From: Campylobacter concisus
GTDB lineage: Bacteria > Campylobacterota > Campylobacteria > Campylobacterales > Campylobacteraceae
DNA: 64,000 nucleotides
Assembly (NCBI RefSeq): GCF_003048775.2
Contig: NZ_CP049272.1
Coordinates: 1,488,001 to 1,552,000, forward strand
Direction of reading: 5' to 3'
Shown: piece after piece, positions 55,370 to 63,927 of the stretch
How the letters are laid out: every line of letters starts with the position of its first letter
Numbering within the stretch: the stretch's first letter is position 1
Translations under genes and position numbers: made by a program
Notes under the pieces: generated by a model
Told to the model about the DNA's origin: nothing
The model's database searches: none
The model's input: only the letters and a program-made list of their open reading frames with translations

Positions 55370-56508
55370 TATATAGTTCCTATTAAATTTTGAAGTTCTT
55401 GCTGGCTAGTTGAATAAGCTAGCGCATTTTCTTTTGTAATCTTACCCTCTTTTAGTACTTTCATCAAAGCCTGGGTTTGCGTACTCATACCAGTTTGTTG
55501 TTGATTTAGCTGCATCTGAGAGTAAATTTGATGTATTTTGTTTTCACGTATCAAGTTTGAGATAGCCATATTGTTTATTAAAATTTCATGCACAGCACAC
55601 CTTCCACCGCCTATCTTTGGGATCAGACTTTGTGAAACGACAGCAGTTAGCGAAACGCTAAGCATATTTCTTACTTGTAATTGCTCGCTCCCATCGAAAC
55701 TATCAACGATCCTATTTATAGTTTGAATGGCCGAATTTGTGTGAAGCGTACCAAAGACTAAGTGTCCAGTCTCAGCCGCCGTAATAGCCGTTGAAATCGT
55801 CTCTCTATCTCTCATCTCGCCTACAAGTATGATATCTGGATCTTCACGAACCGCAGATTTTAGAGCCCTTGAGTAAGAAGTTGCGTCAGTGCCGATATTT
55901 CTATGAGAAAATAGAGCTTTTTTATTGTTATGCACAAACTCGACTGGATCCTCAATTGTAATAATATGCTTTCTATAATTTAAATTTATCTCATTAAGCA
56001 TGGCTGCGAGAGTTGTTGATTTACCACTTCCTGTCGGTCCAGTAACCAAAATAAGACCTTTTTCACGCTTAATAATGTGTTTAAAAATTTGTGGGGCATT
56101 TAACTCATCAAGAGATGGGATATTGATTGGGATTATACGAAAAGCAGCAGCTAAATCACCATTCATGGTATAGTAATAGTTGCCACGAAAGCGACCAATA
56201 TCTGGAAGCTCGATCGCAAAGTCAAGCTCTTTATTATTCTCAAGTTCACTTTTTTGTTCATCAGTAATCAAAGCAAAACATAAATTCTCTATATCCTTGC
56301 CTCTTAGTACGCCAAAATCAATAGGCTTTAAAGCACCATCTACTCTTATTTGCGGCTCAGATCTTGAAACAAGGTGAAGATCGCTTGCCTTATCACTCAC
56401 AACAGTTTTTAAAAGTGTTTTTATATCGCCAGCAAGATTATTAAGGCTATTATCTTCTGGTATTTTTACACTTAAATTCTTTGCCTGAAGCTGTTCGATT
56501 AGATCCAT
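55369..56508 (-). CDS. pilT: PilT-like secretion/retraction ATPase
   Basis: 379 residues. KASDLHLVSRSEPQIRVDG is the PilT N-terminal domain, LILVTGPTGSGKSTTLAAML the Walker A, DIILVGEMRDRETI the Walker B with Glu, and TAAETGHLVFGTLHT the His box. IPKIGGGRCAVHEIL is the AIRAGNL-side region. PilT hexamers retract type IV pili. No other pilus gene is in the window. It lies between gatC and the cvpA gene, a place where C. jejuni has no such gene in my recollection. The start follows gatC by 10 bases. Confidence 0.88.
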   Translation of the reverse strand: MDLIEQLQAKNLSVKIPEDNSLNNLAGDIKTLLKTVVSDKASDLHLVSRSEPQIRVDGALKPIDFGVLRGKDIENLCFALITDEQKSELENNKELDFAIELPDIGRFRGNYYYTMNGDLAAAFRIIPINIPSLDELNAPQIFKHIIKREKGLILVTGPTGSGKSTTLAAMLNEINLNYRKHIITIEDPVEFVHNNKKALFSHRNIGTDATSYSRALKSAVREDPDIILVGEMRDRETISTAITAAETGHLVFGTLHTNSAIQTINRIVDSFDGSEQLQVRNMLSVSLTAVVSQSLIPKIGGGRCAVHEILINNMAISNLIRENKIHQIYSQMQLNQQQTGMSTQTQALMKVLKEGKITKENALAYSTSQQELQNLIGTI

Positions 56509-56518
56509 ATTTTTACCA

Positions 56519-56806
56519 TTATTCTATTATTTTTGGTACAGCAAAAAAATGCCCTTCACGTGAAGGAGCGTACTTTAAGATCGTATCAATCACATCACTT
56601 GGTCTTGGCTCATCTTCTCTTAAAGGTGTGCCACCTTTTATAGAGCTAACTACAGCTTCATCGCTGCTTAGATCAAGTTCATTTAAAATATCAACAAAAG
56701 ATACAATCTCGCTTAGTTGTTTTTTTACTTCTTCTCTTTTTTCATCACTGATTTGTAAGGCAGAAAGTTTTTCTAATTTATTTAAAAGAGTATCATCTAT
56801 TTGCAT
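56519..56806 (-). CDS. gatC: Aspartyl/glutamyl-tRNA amidotransferase subunit C
   Basis: 95 residues. LLNKLEKLSALQISDEKREE, then QLSEIVSFVDILNELDLS and LREDEPRPSD are the GatC pattern. It stabilises GatA-GatB, which converts Glu-tRNA(Gln) and Asp-tRNA(Asn). gatA and gatB are not here. First gene of the minus-strand operon ending at aroE. Confidence 0.93.
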   Translation of the reverse strand: MQIDDTLLNKLEKLSALQISDEKREEVKKQLSEIVSFVDILNELDLSSDEAVVSSIKGGTPLREDEPRPSDVIDTILKYAPSREGHFFAVPKIIE

Positions 56807-56839
56807 TATATAAGTAACCTTATTAATTAATTTTGAGCC

Positions 56840-56845
56840 ATTATA
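56840..56845 (-). promoter_or_regulatory. -10 box for the gatC-to-aroE operon
   Basis: Minus strand TATAAT in AATGTGATATAATGGCTC, 34 bases before the gatC start. On the plus strand TTAAAAT at 56890-56896 may serve the divergent gene at 56934. Confidence 0.6.
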
Positions 56846-56933
56846 TCACATTCAAGCTTTAATTTTGGGATAGTTTTAATTTAATTATGTTAAAATCTGC
56901 GAATTAAAATTTTTTAAAAATAAAGGAAAAGCG

Positions 56934-57497
56934 TTGGCTATAAAAGAAGATCTAACACAGATAAAACAAGAGATTGGTGCTCAAGAACAGTTTTTAGAAA
57001 GCATGATCAAAGGTGAGCGTTTCTTTAGAAAGTATAAAAAATTTATGATAATTGCCATTATTGTTGCTGTCGTTGCAATTATTGGATTCTATTCGAACAA
57101 AATAATAAATGATAATAGAATTGAAGATGCAAATTTGGCTTACTCAAAGCTCATTTTAAATCCAAACGATGCAAATGCCTTAAACATTTTAAAAGAAAAA
57201 GAACCAAATTTATATGCGCTTTTTTCACTTCAGCAAAAGCTTGATAAAAATGAGACAAATGGTATTAGCGAGCTTGCAAATTTAAAAGTAAATCCTATAG
57301 TAAAAGATATCATTCTTTCACAAAATGGTAATGCAAACAATCAAATTTTAAGCGAATATAGCACACTTTTAAAAGGTTTTGAGCTCTTAAAACAAAACAA
57401 AATCAAAGAAGCAAATGATGAGTTTAATAAAATTTCACTCGACTCTCAACTTCAAACTTTAGTTAAAAATTTAAAACACTATCAGGGAATAAAATAA
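56934..57497 (+). CDS. Single-pass membrane protein with TPR-like periplasmic part
   Basis: 187 residues from TTG 56934 with AAAGGA upstream. A charged cytoplasmic N-terminus is followed by one transmembrane helix at about 40-58 (FMIIAIIVAVVAIIGFY), then a helical periplasmic domain (ANLAYSKLILNPNDANALNI, GFELLKQNKIKEANDEFNKI). This is the YfgM-like layout, and a BamB-like lipoprotein gene follows, as yfgM precedes bamB in E. coli. The role in outer-membrane protein folding is an inference. Confidence 0.7.
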   Translation: MAIKEDLTQIKQEIGAQEQFLESMIKGERFFRKYKKFMIIAIIVAVVAIIGFYSNKIINDNRIEDANLAYSKLILNPNDANALNILKEKEPNLYALFSLQQKLDKNETNGISELANLKVNPIVKDIILSQNGNANNQILSEYSTLLKGFELLKQNKIKEANDEFNKISLDSQLQTLVKNLKHYQGIK

Positions 57498-58504
57498 TGA
57501 AAAAAATTACTCTTTTCTTGGCTTTTGCCTTGGCTTTAGTTTTAAGCGGATGTGGCACAAAAAGACAATATTTCGAGCCAGCTCAAACCTCTGGCAAAAT
57601 TTCTTTGTCAAAAGATATGCCATCTTATATCAAATCAGCAAATGCAAATGGTGCCACTCTTGATAACGGCAATATTATCACCAAAAATGGTCTAAATACA
57701 AACATCAAGTTGCCTGAAAATTTTAATTTCTTAAATGAAAACAACGGCTTTATCATCTCAGCTAGTATAAATGGCGATCTAAATGTGACAGATCCTAGCG
57801 GACACAGCGTTTATAGCAATAAATTTCCAACAGCAATCGTTGCTGCTTCTCTTGATCAAAACCTATTAGCAGCTATCAGTGCATCAAACCACATCTATCT
57901 AATAGACATAAATAATGCAACAATAATAATGGAATATAGCTCGTCTAATATAGCAGCAGTTGATTCAAGAATCGTAGCACCATTTTTTATGAGCTCGCTT
58001 ATCGTTTATCCGGCATTAGATGGCAAAATTTATATAGTACAAAAAGAGACTGGTAGAATTTTACGTGACGTGGTCGTAAGTTCTGAAAATTTCTTTAATA
58101 ACATCATATTTTTAGGCGTTGAAGGCGATAACCTAATAGCAGCAACAGCCAAAAAACTAATCGTCATCAACCCAAGCCAGACAGTTTATTATGACGGTGA
58201 GATCAAAGACGTGCTAGTTCATAACGATGAAATTTACATCTTTAAAAAAGATGGCACGATCGTAAGAACAGACCTCATGCTAAAAGAGCAAAATAAGGTA
58301 AATTTCAAATTTGCTATCTTTTCAGCAGCTACTATCATCAACAATAAGCTTTATGTCATCGAAAAAACAGGCTATGTTATAAAGACAAATTTAGATCTCA
58401 GTGGAGCTGAAATTTATGAGTTTAGCGATGAGATAAAAGATAAAAGCTTTATGGGTAATGGCGCCTTTTATTATGATAATGAGCTTGTTAATTTAGGGCA
58501 ATGA
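57497..58504 (+). CDS. BamB-like beta-propeller lipoprotein
   Basis: 335 residues. The signal sequence ends in the lipobox LVLSGCG with Cys at about residue 19. The body is a run of short beta-strand repeats (LDGKIYIVQKETGRILRDVV, GTIVRTDLMLKEQ, GYVIKTNLDLSG), typical of quinoprotein/WD-like propellers. It would be anchored in the outer membrane, possibly as the BamB unit of the Bam complex. The first base overlaps the previous gene's stop; its stop overlaps the next start as ATGA. Confidence 0.7.
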   Translation: MKKITLFLAFALALVLSGCGTKRQYFEPAQTSGKISLSKDMPSYIKSANANGATLDNGNIITKNGLNTNIKLPENFNFLNENNGFIISASINGDLNVTDPSGHSVYSNKFPTAIVAASLDQNLLAAISASNHIYLIDINNATIIMEYSSSNIAAVDSRIVAPFFMSSLIVYPALDGKIYIVQKETGRILRDVVVSSENFFNNIIFLGVEGDNLIAATAKKLIVINPSQTVYYDGEIKDVLVHNDEIYIFKKDGTIVRTDLMLKEQNKVNFKFAIFSAATIINNKLYVIEKTGYVIKTNLDLSGAEIYEFSDEIKDKSFMGNGAFYYDNELVNLGQ

Positions 58505-58833
58505 ACCAAAAAATTTGGGAGCTTTTTGAAGCCAGAAAAATCCTTTTAAAAGATATCAAAGCACTTAATATAAGTGAATTTAGTACAAAAAAGACGCTTG
58601 ATATCTTTTGGGGAGTGGACAATAAGAGCTTTTACAATCTTGTCTTTTTAAGAACAGCAAAAAGTAGATTGCTGCGTAAAGAGGCTTTGGAGCTTGAAGA
58701 AATTTCTAAAAAAATAGAGATGAAATTCCAAACAAATCTAAGAAAAAAAACTATATTTTATAGCTCTGGCATTTGTTCTAAAGCCTTAAAAGAACTACAA
58801 GACAATAATTGGCGATGTTATGATTTTGTGTAA
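58501..58833 (+). CDS. Conserved small protein of unknown function
   Basis: 110 residues, predicted soluble, helical and basic. ELFEARKILLKDIKALNISE and LDIFWGVDNKSFYNLVFLRT are its clearest blocks; no known motif. Its 3' end overlaps coaX by 14 bases and its start overlaps the lipoprotein, so it is co-translated. The same place in C. jejuni (Cj0395c) holds a gene of unknown function. Confidence 0.65.
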   Translation: MNQKIWELFEARKILLKDIKALNISEFSTKKTLDIFWGVDNKSFYNLVFLRTAKSRLLRKEALELEEISKKIEMKFQTNLRKKTIFYSSGICSKALKELQDNNWRCYDFV

Positions 58834-59449
58834 TATAGGCAATACTAACGCTACATTTTTAGAAGATGGCAAAATCTCACGTATGAAAATTTCTGAGTTT
58901 AAAAGCTATAAACCAGAAAAAAAAGTATATTTTATATCCGTAAATGATAAAATTTTAAATCTTTTAAAAGATAATAAAATGTTTGTAAATTTAGAACCAT
59001 TTTTTACTATTGATACGATATATCAGGGTCTAGGCGTAGATAGAATCGCTGCATGTTACTCTATAAATAATGGCGTAATTGTTGATGCTGGAAGTGCGAT
59101 AACAGTTGATATTATGGCAAATTCTATCCATCTTGGAGGATATATCTTACCAGGCATTTCAAGTATGCTAAATGCCTACAAAAACATCTCACCACGACTT
59201 GATATCACTATAAATTCACAAATTGACATAGATGCACTACCACAAAAAACAGCCGATGCTGTGAGTTATGGCATTATTAAACCAATAATAACTCTACTAG
59301 ATAAGCTAGCCGGTGACAAAAAAGTCTATTTTACTGGTGGAGATGGCGACTTTTTGTCAAAATTTTTTAAAAATGCTATTTGCGACAAGATGCTAGTTTT
59401 TCGTGCCATGCAAAAGCTAATAACTGAAAAGAAAGATATGATAATATGA
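58820..59449 (+). CDS. coaX: Type III pantothenate kinase
   Basis: 209 residues. NIGNTNATFLEDG is the phosphate loop, GLGVDRIAACYSI and VDAGSAITVDIM are the two central blocks, and LGGYILPGISSMLNA follows. It phosphorylates pantothenate in coenzyme A synthesis and is insensitive to CoA feedback in this type. It overlaps the small protein upstream and hisG downstream (ATGA). Confidence 0.94.
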   Translation: MILCNIGNTNATFLEDGKISRMKISEFKSYKPEKKVYFISVNDKILNLLKDNKMFVNLEPFFTIDTIYQGLGVDRIAACYSINNGVIVDAGSAITVDIMANSIHLGGYILPGISSMLNAYKNISPRLDITINSQIDIDALPQKTADAVSYGIIKPIITLLDKLAGDKKVYFTGGDGDFLSKFFKNAICDKMLVFRAMQKLITEKKDMII

Positions 59450-60054
59450 TAACAGTAGCACTACCAAAGGGAAGAATAGCTGAGGCAACACTAGAAATTT
59501 TTAGAAAAATTTTTGGTTCAAGTTTTTTATTTGAAGATAGAAAATTAATCCTTGAAGAAGGAAATTTTAGATTTTTAATGGTTCGCAACCAAGATATCCC
59601 AACTTATGTCACTGAAGGTGCAGCTGATATCGGTGTAGTAGGGCTCGACGTACTTGAAGAGCACAAGCCAAATGTTGTAAGGCTACTGGATTTAAAAATC
59701 GGACAATGCAAAGTTTGCATTGGCATAAAAAACGACTCTGAACTAGATCTAAACCAACCGGAGCTAAAAATAGCCACAAAAATGCCAAATATAACAAGAA
59801 ATTATTTTACAAAACAAGCCGTAGCTGTAAAGATCATCAAGCTTTATGGCTCGATCGAACTTGCACCACTAGTTGGCTTAAGCGACGCGATAGTTGATGT
59901 CGTTGAGACTGGCTCAACTATGAAACAAAATGGACTAAAGATCGCTGGTGATATCATGCAAAGCTCAGCTTATCTAATAGCAAATAAAAATAGCTTTATC
60001 ATTAAAAAAGATGAGATTTTAGAGCTTTACAAAAAAATCAAAGAGGAAATTTAA
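59446..60054 (+). CDS. hisG: ATP phosphoribosyltransferase, short form
   Basis: 202 residues. ITVALPKGRIAEATLEIF is the start, DIPTYVTEGAADIGVVGLDVL and ATKMPNITRNYF the substrate blocks, and VDVVETGSTMKQNGLK the PRPP loop. It lacks the C-terminal regulatory domain of long HisG, so a HisZ partner is expected elsewhere in the genome. First step of histidine synthesis; no other his gene is nearby. It is the last intact gene before a decayed region. Confidence 0.94.
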   Translation: MITVALPKGRIAEATLEIFRKIFGSSFLFEDRKLILEEGNFRFLMVRNQDIPTYVTEGAADIGVVGLDVLEEHKPNVVRLLDLKIGQCKVCIGIKNDSELDLNQPELKIATKMPNITRNYFTKQAVAVKIIKLYGSIELAPLVGLSDAIVDVVETGSTMKQNGLKIAGDIMQSSAYLIANKNSFIIKKDEILELYKKIKEEI

Positions 60055-60139
60055 AGTCCTGCTGTCTCATCATAAAGTATAAAAATTTCTCTAGTGATAT
60101 AAAGTTCAACTATTCTCTTATAAATTCTTTTAGAATAAT

Positions 60140-60429
60140 GCATTGGTAGCTATTGGCGCACATTAGCACTTAGCAATACAAATTTAATCATGAGAGATTA
60201 TTATTTAATCAAATTTTAGTCTATTGATTGCCATCAAAAACCAAGGCAATGATCCTAGCAAATTTAAAGCGACCAGTGATAATGGCTTCTTATCCTGTCA
60301 TAAGAGTAAAAGCTCTTAGCTGATGGACTAAAATTTATGGATACTCTAAAAGCAAATCCTCACAACTCAGTTTATGATGGTCCGACTTTATACTGCGATG
60401 AGTGCCACGAGCATAAAATTCCACAATGA
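60140..60429 (+). pseudogene. Remnant of a periplasmic multihaem cytochrome c
   Basis: Pieces in shifting frames. ALVAIGA at 60140 looks like signal-peptide remains. TCTATTGATTGCCAT at 60220-60234 reads SIDCH, one base from a CIDCH haem site. GGCTTCTTATCCTGTCAT at 60284-60301 reads GFLSCH, one base from CLSCH. DTLKANPHNSVYDG, then YCDECHEHK at 60391-60417 keeps an intact CDECH. Spacing and sequence suit small tetrahaem cytochromes that feed periplasmic reductases. Stops at 60317 and 60427 and the lost Cys codons show it is dead. Bases 60055-60139 show nothing I can assign. Confidence 0.65.
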
Positions 60430-60446
60430 ATGGGGAGGGTAACACC

Positions 60447-61089
60447 TTGAAAATTTCAAAAACTATTAGTGCCTATAATCTTTATAAGTAAAATTTTGGA
60501 TTTTTAGTTGTTTTGCCAGTTCATTATGCACTTTATGATACAAGCGGAGATAAATTTCTGTATAGTTTGTCATGAGATGGATCCTGTGGTCATTGCATAT
60601 AACTACGACATCCACAGTGGTAATGGTAAAACAGGCATCAAAGCAAGATGCGTAGACTGCCACATACCACATGACAATATCGCAAAATACGCTCTAACAA
60701 AGGCAAAAAATAACATCTTAGAGGGCTGAGTATATTTCTTTGGTGATCATGATGTGATTGATTGGCATAAGGATATAAAAAATCTCGAGTATTTCGTATT
60801 TGATAATAGCGACACTAGCTCCACACAAATGTAATAGATAACAACACTTCAGCACAAATTCAAAAGATGCATGCTCACCATCAACAACTTAAAGAGTTAA
60901 AATGTGCAAGCTACCAATATGATGTATGACATGGGTATGGTTTAGAAATTACCTTGAATACCGAAAGCTAACATATAAAATTTATGAGAAGATTATATTA
61001 GAGCAAAAGATTGATACTAAGAAAAAATTTTGAAAGATGATTATAACCCTACAAAAGAAGAAGAGGAATTTTTAAAACAAAAGGGATAA
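60447..61089 (+). pseudogene. Remnant of a NapC/NirT-family membrane cytochrome c (quinol dehydrogenase)
   Basis: Starts KISKTISAYNLYK, stop at 60489, then NFGFLVVLPVHYALYDTSGD. A one-base shift near 60555 leads into CIVCHEMDPVVIAYNYDIHS (haem at 60559-60573) and RCVDCHIPHDN, then ILEG and TGA at 60727. VYFFGD, YFVFDN, and after another shift QIQKMHAHHQQLKEL and CASYQYDV follow, where CxxCH has decayed. It ends KQKG at 61089. This is the whole NrfH/FccC-type gene with at least two frameshifts and three internal stops. It lies right after the tetrahaem remnant, as in quinol-to-periplasm respiratory modules. Bases 61090-61281 have a short open run (LVLPYSTSYIKLFNT) that I cannot identify. Confidence 0.78.
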
Positions 61090-61281
61090 GAATAATACAA
61101 AACATATTGGTGGGTAGTCTAAACTTTCTATTAATCAGGCAAGTAATTTAGTCTTACCTTATTCTACTTCTTACATAAAGCTTTTTAATACAAATTTTTA
61201 TTATAAAGATATAGATAAATCTAAATCGGAAAAATTTATAAAAATATTAAAGATAAAATAATAAATTTTAGTTTTTAAATT

Positions 61282-61926
61282 TTAAGAAATTTGCACAAGC
61301 TCTTTGTTCTCAAGCTTGTATGAGTTGTCGCATTTAGCTGCTAGATCGTTGTCATGAGTAACTAGCACAAGGGCAGCGCTATTTTCATTTATATAGTCAA
61401 ATAAAACTTGCATCACTTCATTTGCTGTTTGCTTGTCAAGGTTACCCGTTGGCTCGTCTGCAAAGATGATCTTTGGCTTCTTGGTAAGTACTCTAGCGAT
61501 ACTCACACGTTGTTGCTGACCACCGCTTAGCTCACCAACTTTTTGATTTATCACATTTAAAATTTTAAGTGATGCAAGATCATTTTTTTCTATTTTTTCA
61601 CTAGACAAGATGCTTGCAAGCTCAATATTTTCATAAGCACTAAATCCTTTAAAAAGATAATGCGACTGGAAAATAATGCCAAAATGAAGCCTTCTAATGT
61701 CTAAAAGCTCGTTTTGAGAAAGCTCATAGATAGATTTATCTTGATAGATGACCTCACCAAAATTTGGTTTCAAAAGAGTTGAAAGTATATGTAAAAGTGT
61801 TGATTTTCCACAACCGCTAACGCCGGTTATCGCAATACTTTGTTTTTGATTGAGAGTTAAATTTATATTATTAAAGAGCGTATAATCATACGCAAAGCCT
61901 AGATTAGACGCTCTTAAAATTTCCAT
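61282..61926 (-). CDS. ABC transporter ATP-binding protein, LolD/MacB type
   Basis: 214 residues. GVSGCGKSTLLHIL is Walker A, LSGGQQQRVSIARVL the signature, IIFADEPTGNLD the Walker B, and VLVTHDNDLA the switch His. FGIIFQSHYLFKGFSAYEN is the Q-loop region of the LolD/FtsE group. Its membrane partner is not next to it. It follows tsf by sharing one base. In C. jejuni a similar gene (Cj1180c) is next to tsf. Confidence 0.86.
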   Translation of the reverse strand: MEILRASNLGFAYDYTLFNNINLTLNQKQSIAITGVSGCGKSTLLHILSTLLKPNFGEVIYQDKSIYELSQNELLDIRRLHFGIIFQSHYLFKGFSAYENIELASILSSEKIEKNDLASLKILNVINQKVGELSGGQQQRVSIARVLTKKPKIIFADEPTGNLDKQTANEVMQVLFDYINENSAALVLVTHDNDLAAKCDNSYKLENKELVQIS

Positions 61927-62990
61927 TAGCCTATTTGAGCAGCAACTTCTGCAGCAAAGTCATCTACTTTTTTCTCTAAGCCTTCGCCAAGCTCGAAACG
62001 AACGTATTTTACGATCTCGATCTTGCCGCCAAGCTCTTTGCTCTTCTCTTCGATAACTTGTTCGATAGTCTTTTTATCGTCCATTACATAAAACTGACCT
62101 AAAAGCGTAAGGCGTTGGTCAAGCACTGTGTTGTCAGCGTAAAATCTCTCGATCTTACCAGGGATGATCTTATCCCAAATTTTCTCAGGTTTGCCCTCAG
62201 CTTTTAGCTCTTCTTCGATCGCTTTTGTAGCTTTTGCAAGCTCAGCCTCACCTATCTGGCAGCGGCTAGCATACTCAGGGATGTGGTGAAGTGGTTTGCC
62301 TAGGCGTTTTAGCTCTTCATTATCTTTTTCAAGTTCAGCGCGAAGTGCGATAAATTCTTTTTCAACAAACTCTTTGTCAAGGTCTTTGTAGCTTATAACG
62401 CTTGGCTTCATAGCAGCTGCGTGCATACATAAATTTCTTATAAATTCAGCTGCTTTGTTTGCAACTTCAGCACTTTCGCAAGCTGCACCGATAAGTACGC
62501 CAACGCGGCCATTTGAGTGAACGTAGCCATTTACCACGCCCTTATCATCAGCGCTAATAGTCTCAAAGCGGCGAACTACAAGGTTCTCACCGATAGTTGC
62601 GATCTGAGTTTTGAAATAATCTTCAAATTTAACACCATTTAAAGTGCTCGCATTTAGCTCTTCAACTGTTGCTATGCCGCTTGATTGGATGTGAGCTGTT
62701 GCGTCTTTTGCAAGTGCTTGAAACTGTGGGTTTCTAGCAACAAAGTCAGTCTCAGAGTTGATCTCGCTGATAGTTGCTTTTTTACATTTTGAGCAAACTT
62801 CAACGCTTACTAAGCCCTCGCTTGCAAGGCGGTCAGCCTTTTTAGCAGCTTGACCTAGGCCTTTTTCACGAAGGATGTCAACAGCTTTTTCCATGTCGCC
62901 ATTTGCTTCACCAAGTGCCTTTTTGCAGTCCATCATACCAGCTCCGGTTGATTCGCGGAGCTCTTTTACCATTTGTGCAGTTATTTCCAT
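61926..62990 (-). CDS. tsf: Elongation factor Ts
   Basis: 354 residues. VKELRESTGAGMMDCKKALG is the N-terminal UBA-like start, and ISEINSETDFVARN the core motif contacting EF-Tu. CSKCKKA just before it has a Cys pair typical of campylobacterial EF-Ts. The protein is longer than the 283 of E. coli, with an enlarged coiled-coil region near 200-290. It recycles EF-Tu from GDP to GTP. Start shares one base with the rpsB stop. Confidence 0.96.
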   Translation of the reverse strand: MEITAQMVKELRESTGAGMMDCKKALGEANGDMEKAVDILREKGLGQAAKKADRLASEGLVSVEVCSKCKKATISEINSETDFVARNPQFQALAKDATAHIQSSGIATVEELNASTLNGVKFEDYFKTQIATIGENLVVRRFETISADDKGVVNGYVHSNGRVGVLIGAACESAEVANKAAEFIRNLCMHAAAMKPSVISYKDLDKEFVEKEFIALRAELEKDNEELKRLGKPLHHIPEYASRCQIGEAELAKATKAIEEELKAEGKPEKIWDKIIPGKIERFYADNTVLDQRLTLLGQFYVMDDKKTIEQVIEEKSKELGGKIEIVKYVRFELGEGLEKKVDDFAAEVAAQIG

Positions 62991-63778
62991 TACTCTTCGT
63001 CCTCGCCAAAGTCTTCTTCGCTCATAGCCTCAGCTATTACTGCGTCTTTCTCATCTTGGCTTACTTCTTCGCCAGCAGCTTGCTCGCCACCATCTTGCTC
63101 AAGAAGTGATTTACCTTCGTTGATCGCTTCAGCCATCTCTTGGCAGAAAAGCTGAACAGAGCGGATCGCATCGTCGTTTCCTGGGATTGGATAATCAACA
63201 ACGTCAGGATCGCAGTTTGTATCGATCGGTGCTACAACCGGAATTTTTAAACGATTAGCCTCTTGAACAGCGATCTTTTCTTTAACTGTATCAACAACAA
63301 ATATCATATCAGGTAGGCTTTTCATATTGCGGATACCGCCAAGAGTCGCGATAAGTTTCTCTTTTTTGCGGCGAAGCATCAATGCCTCTTTTTTAGTTAG
63401 TAAATTTATCGAACCATCTTCTTCCATAGTTTCGATGACTTCTAGTTTGCGGATAGACTGGCGGATAGTACCGAAGTTTGTCATCATACCACCTAACCAG
63501 CGGTGATTTACATAAGGCATTCCACATTTTTCAGCATACTCTTTTATAGCGTCGATAGCTTGTTTTTTAGTGCCTACAAATAGCACTGACTTGCCTTCAG
63601 CAGCTGCGTCACGAACAATGTTGTAAGTGTAGCGGAAGTAGCGGATAGTCTTTTGTAGATCTATAATATAGATACCTTTTCTCTCGCCAAAGATAAATTT
63701 TTTCATCTTTGGGTTCCAGCGGCGTGTTTGGTGACCAAAATGTACGCCACACTCTAATAAATCTCTCATAGTTACCAT
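62990..63778 (-). CDS. rpsB: 30S ribosomal protein S2 (uS2)
   Basis: 262 residues. [20 protein letters not shown] is the S2 start; [40 protein letters not shown] and [20 protein letters not shown] are its core blocks. The C-terminal 25 residues are acidic ([14 protein letters not shown]...). GAGAAAC lies before the ATG, part of an AAGGAGA site. First gene of rpsB-tsf-ABC. The leader from the -10 to the start is over 100 bases. Confidence 0.97.
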   Translation of the reverse strand: MVTMRDLLECGVHFGHQTRRWNPKMKKFIFGERKGIYIIDLQKTIRYFRYTYNIVRDAAAEGKSVLFVGTKKQAIDAIKEYAEKCGMPYVNHRWLGGMMTNFGTIRQSIRKLEVIETMEEDGSINLLTKKEALMLRRKKEKLIATLGGIRNMKSLPDMIFVVDTVKEKIAVQEANRLKIPVVAPIDTNCDPDVVDYPIPGNDDAIRSVQLFCQEMAEAINEGKSLLEQDGGEQAAGEEVSQDEKDAVIAEAMSEEDFGEDEE

Positions 63779-63888
63779 GAGTTTCTCCTTGTTTTAGGCA
63801 TTTTGCCTTGAATTTAGTTTTATCCTCCACGACCATTAATGCTTTCGCACAACCAAATTTAGGATTGTCGTGTGTGAAATAAAGGGGG

Positions 63889-63894
63889 ATTATA
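63889..63894 (-). promoter_or_regulatory. -10 box for rpsB-tsf
   Basis: Minus strand TATAAT in TTTAAGTATAATCCCCC. It leaves a leader of about 105 bases, longer than elsewhere in the window; S2 operons often have leader control by S2 itself. I see no fold I can prove. Confidence 0.6.
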
Positions 63895-63927
63895 CTTAAA
63901 GTAATATGAATTTAAACTAAAGTTTAT

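Noticed and set aside
60466-60672. Minus-strand open frame over the cytochrome remnant
   Set aside because: The plus strand carries haem motifs and NapC-type sequence; the minus frame is a shadow.
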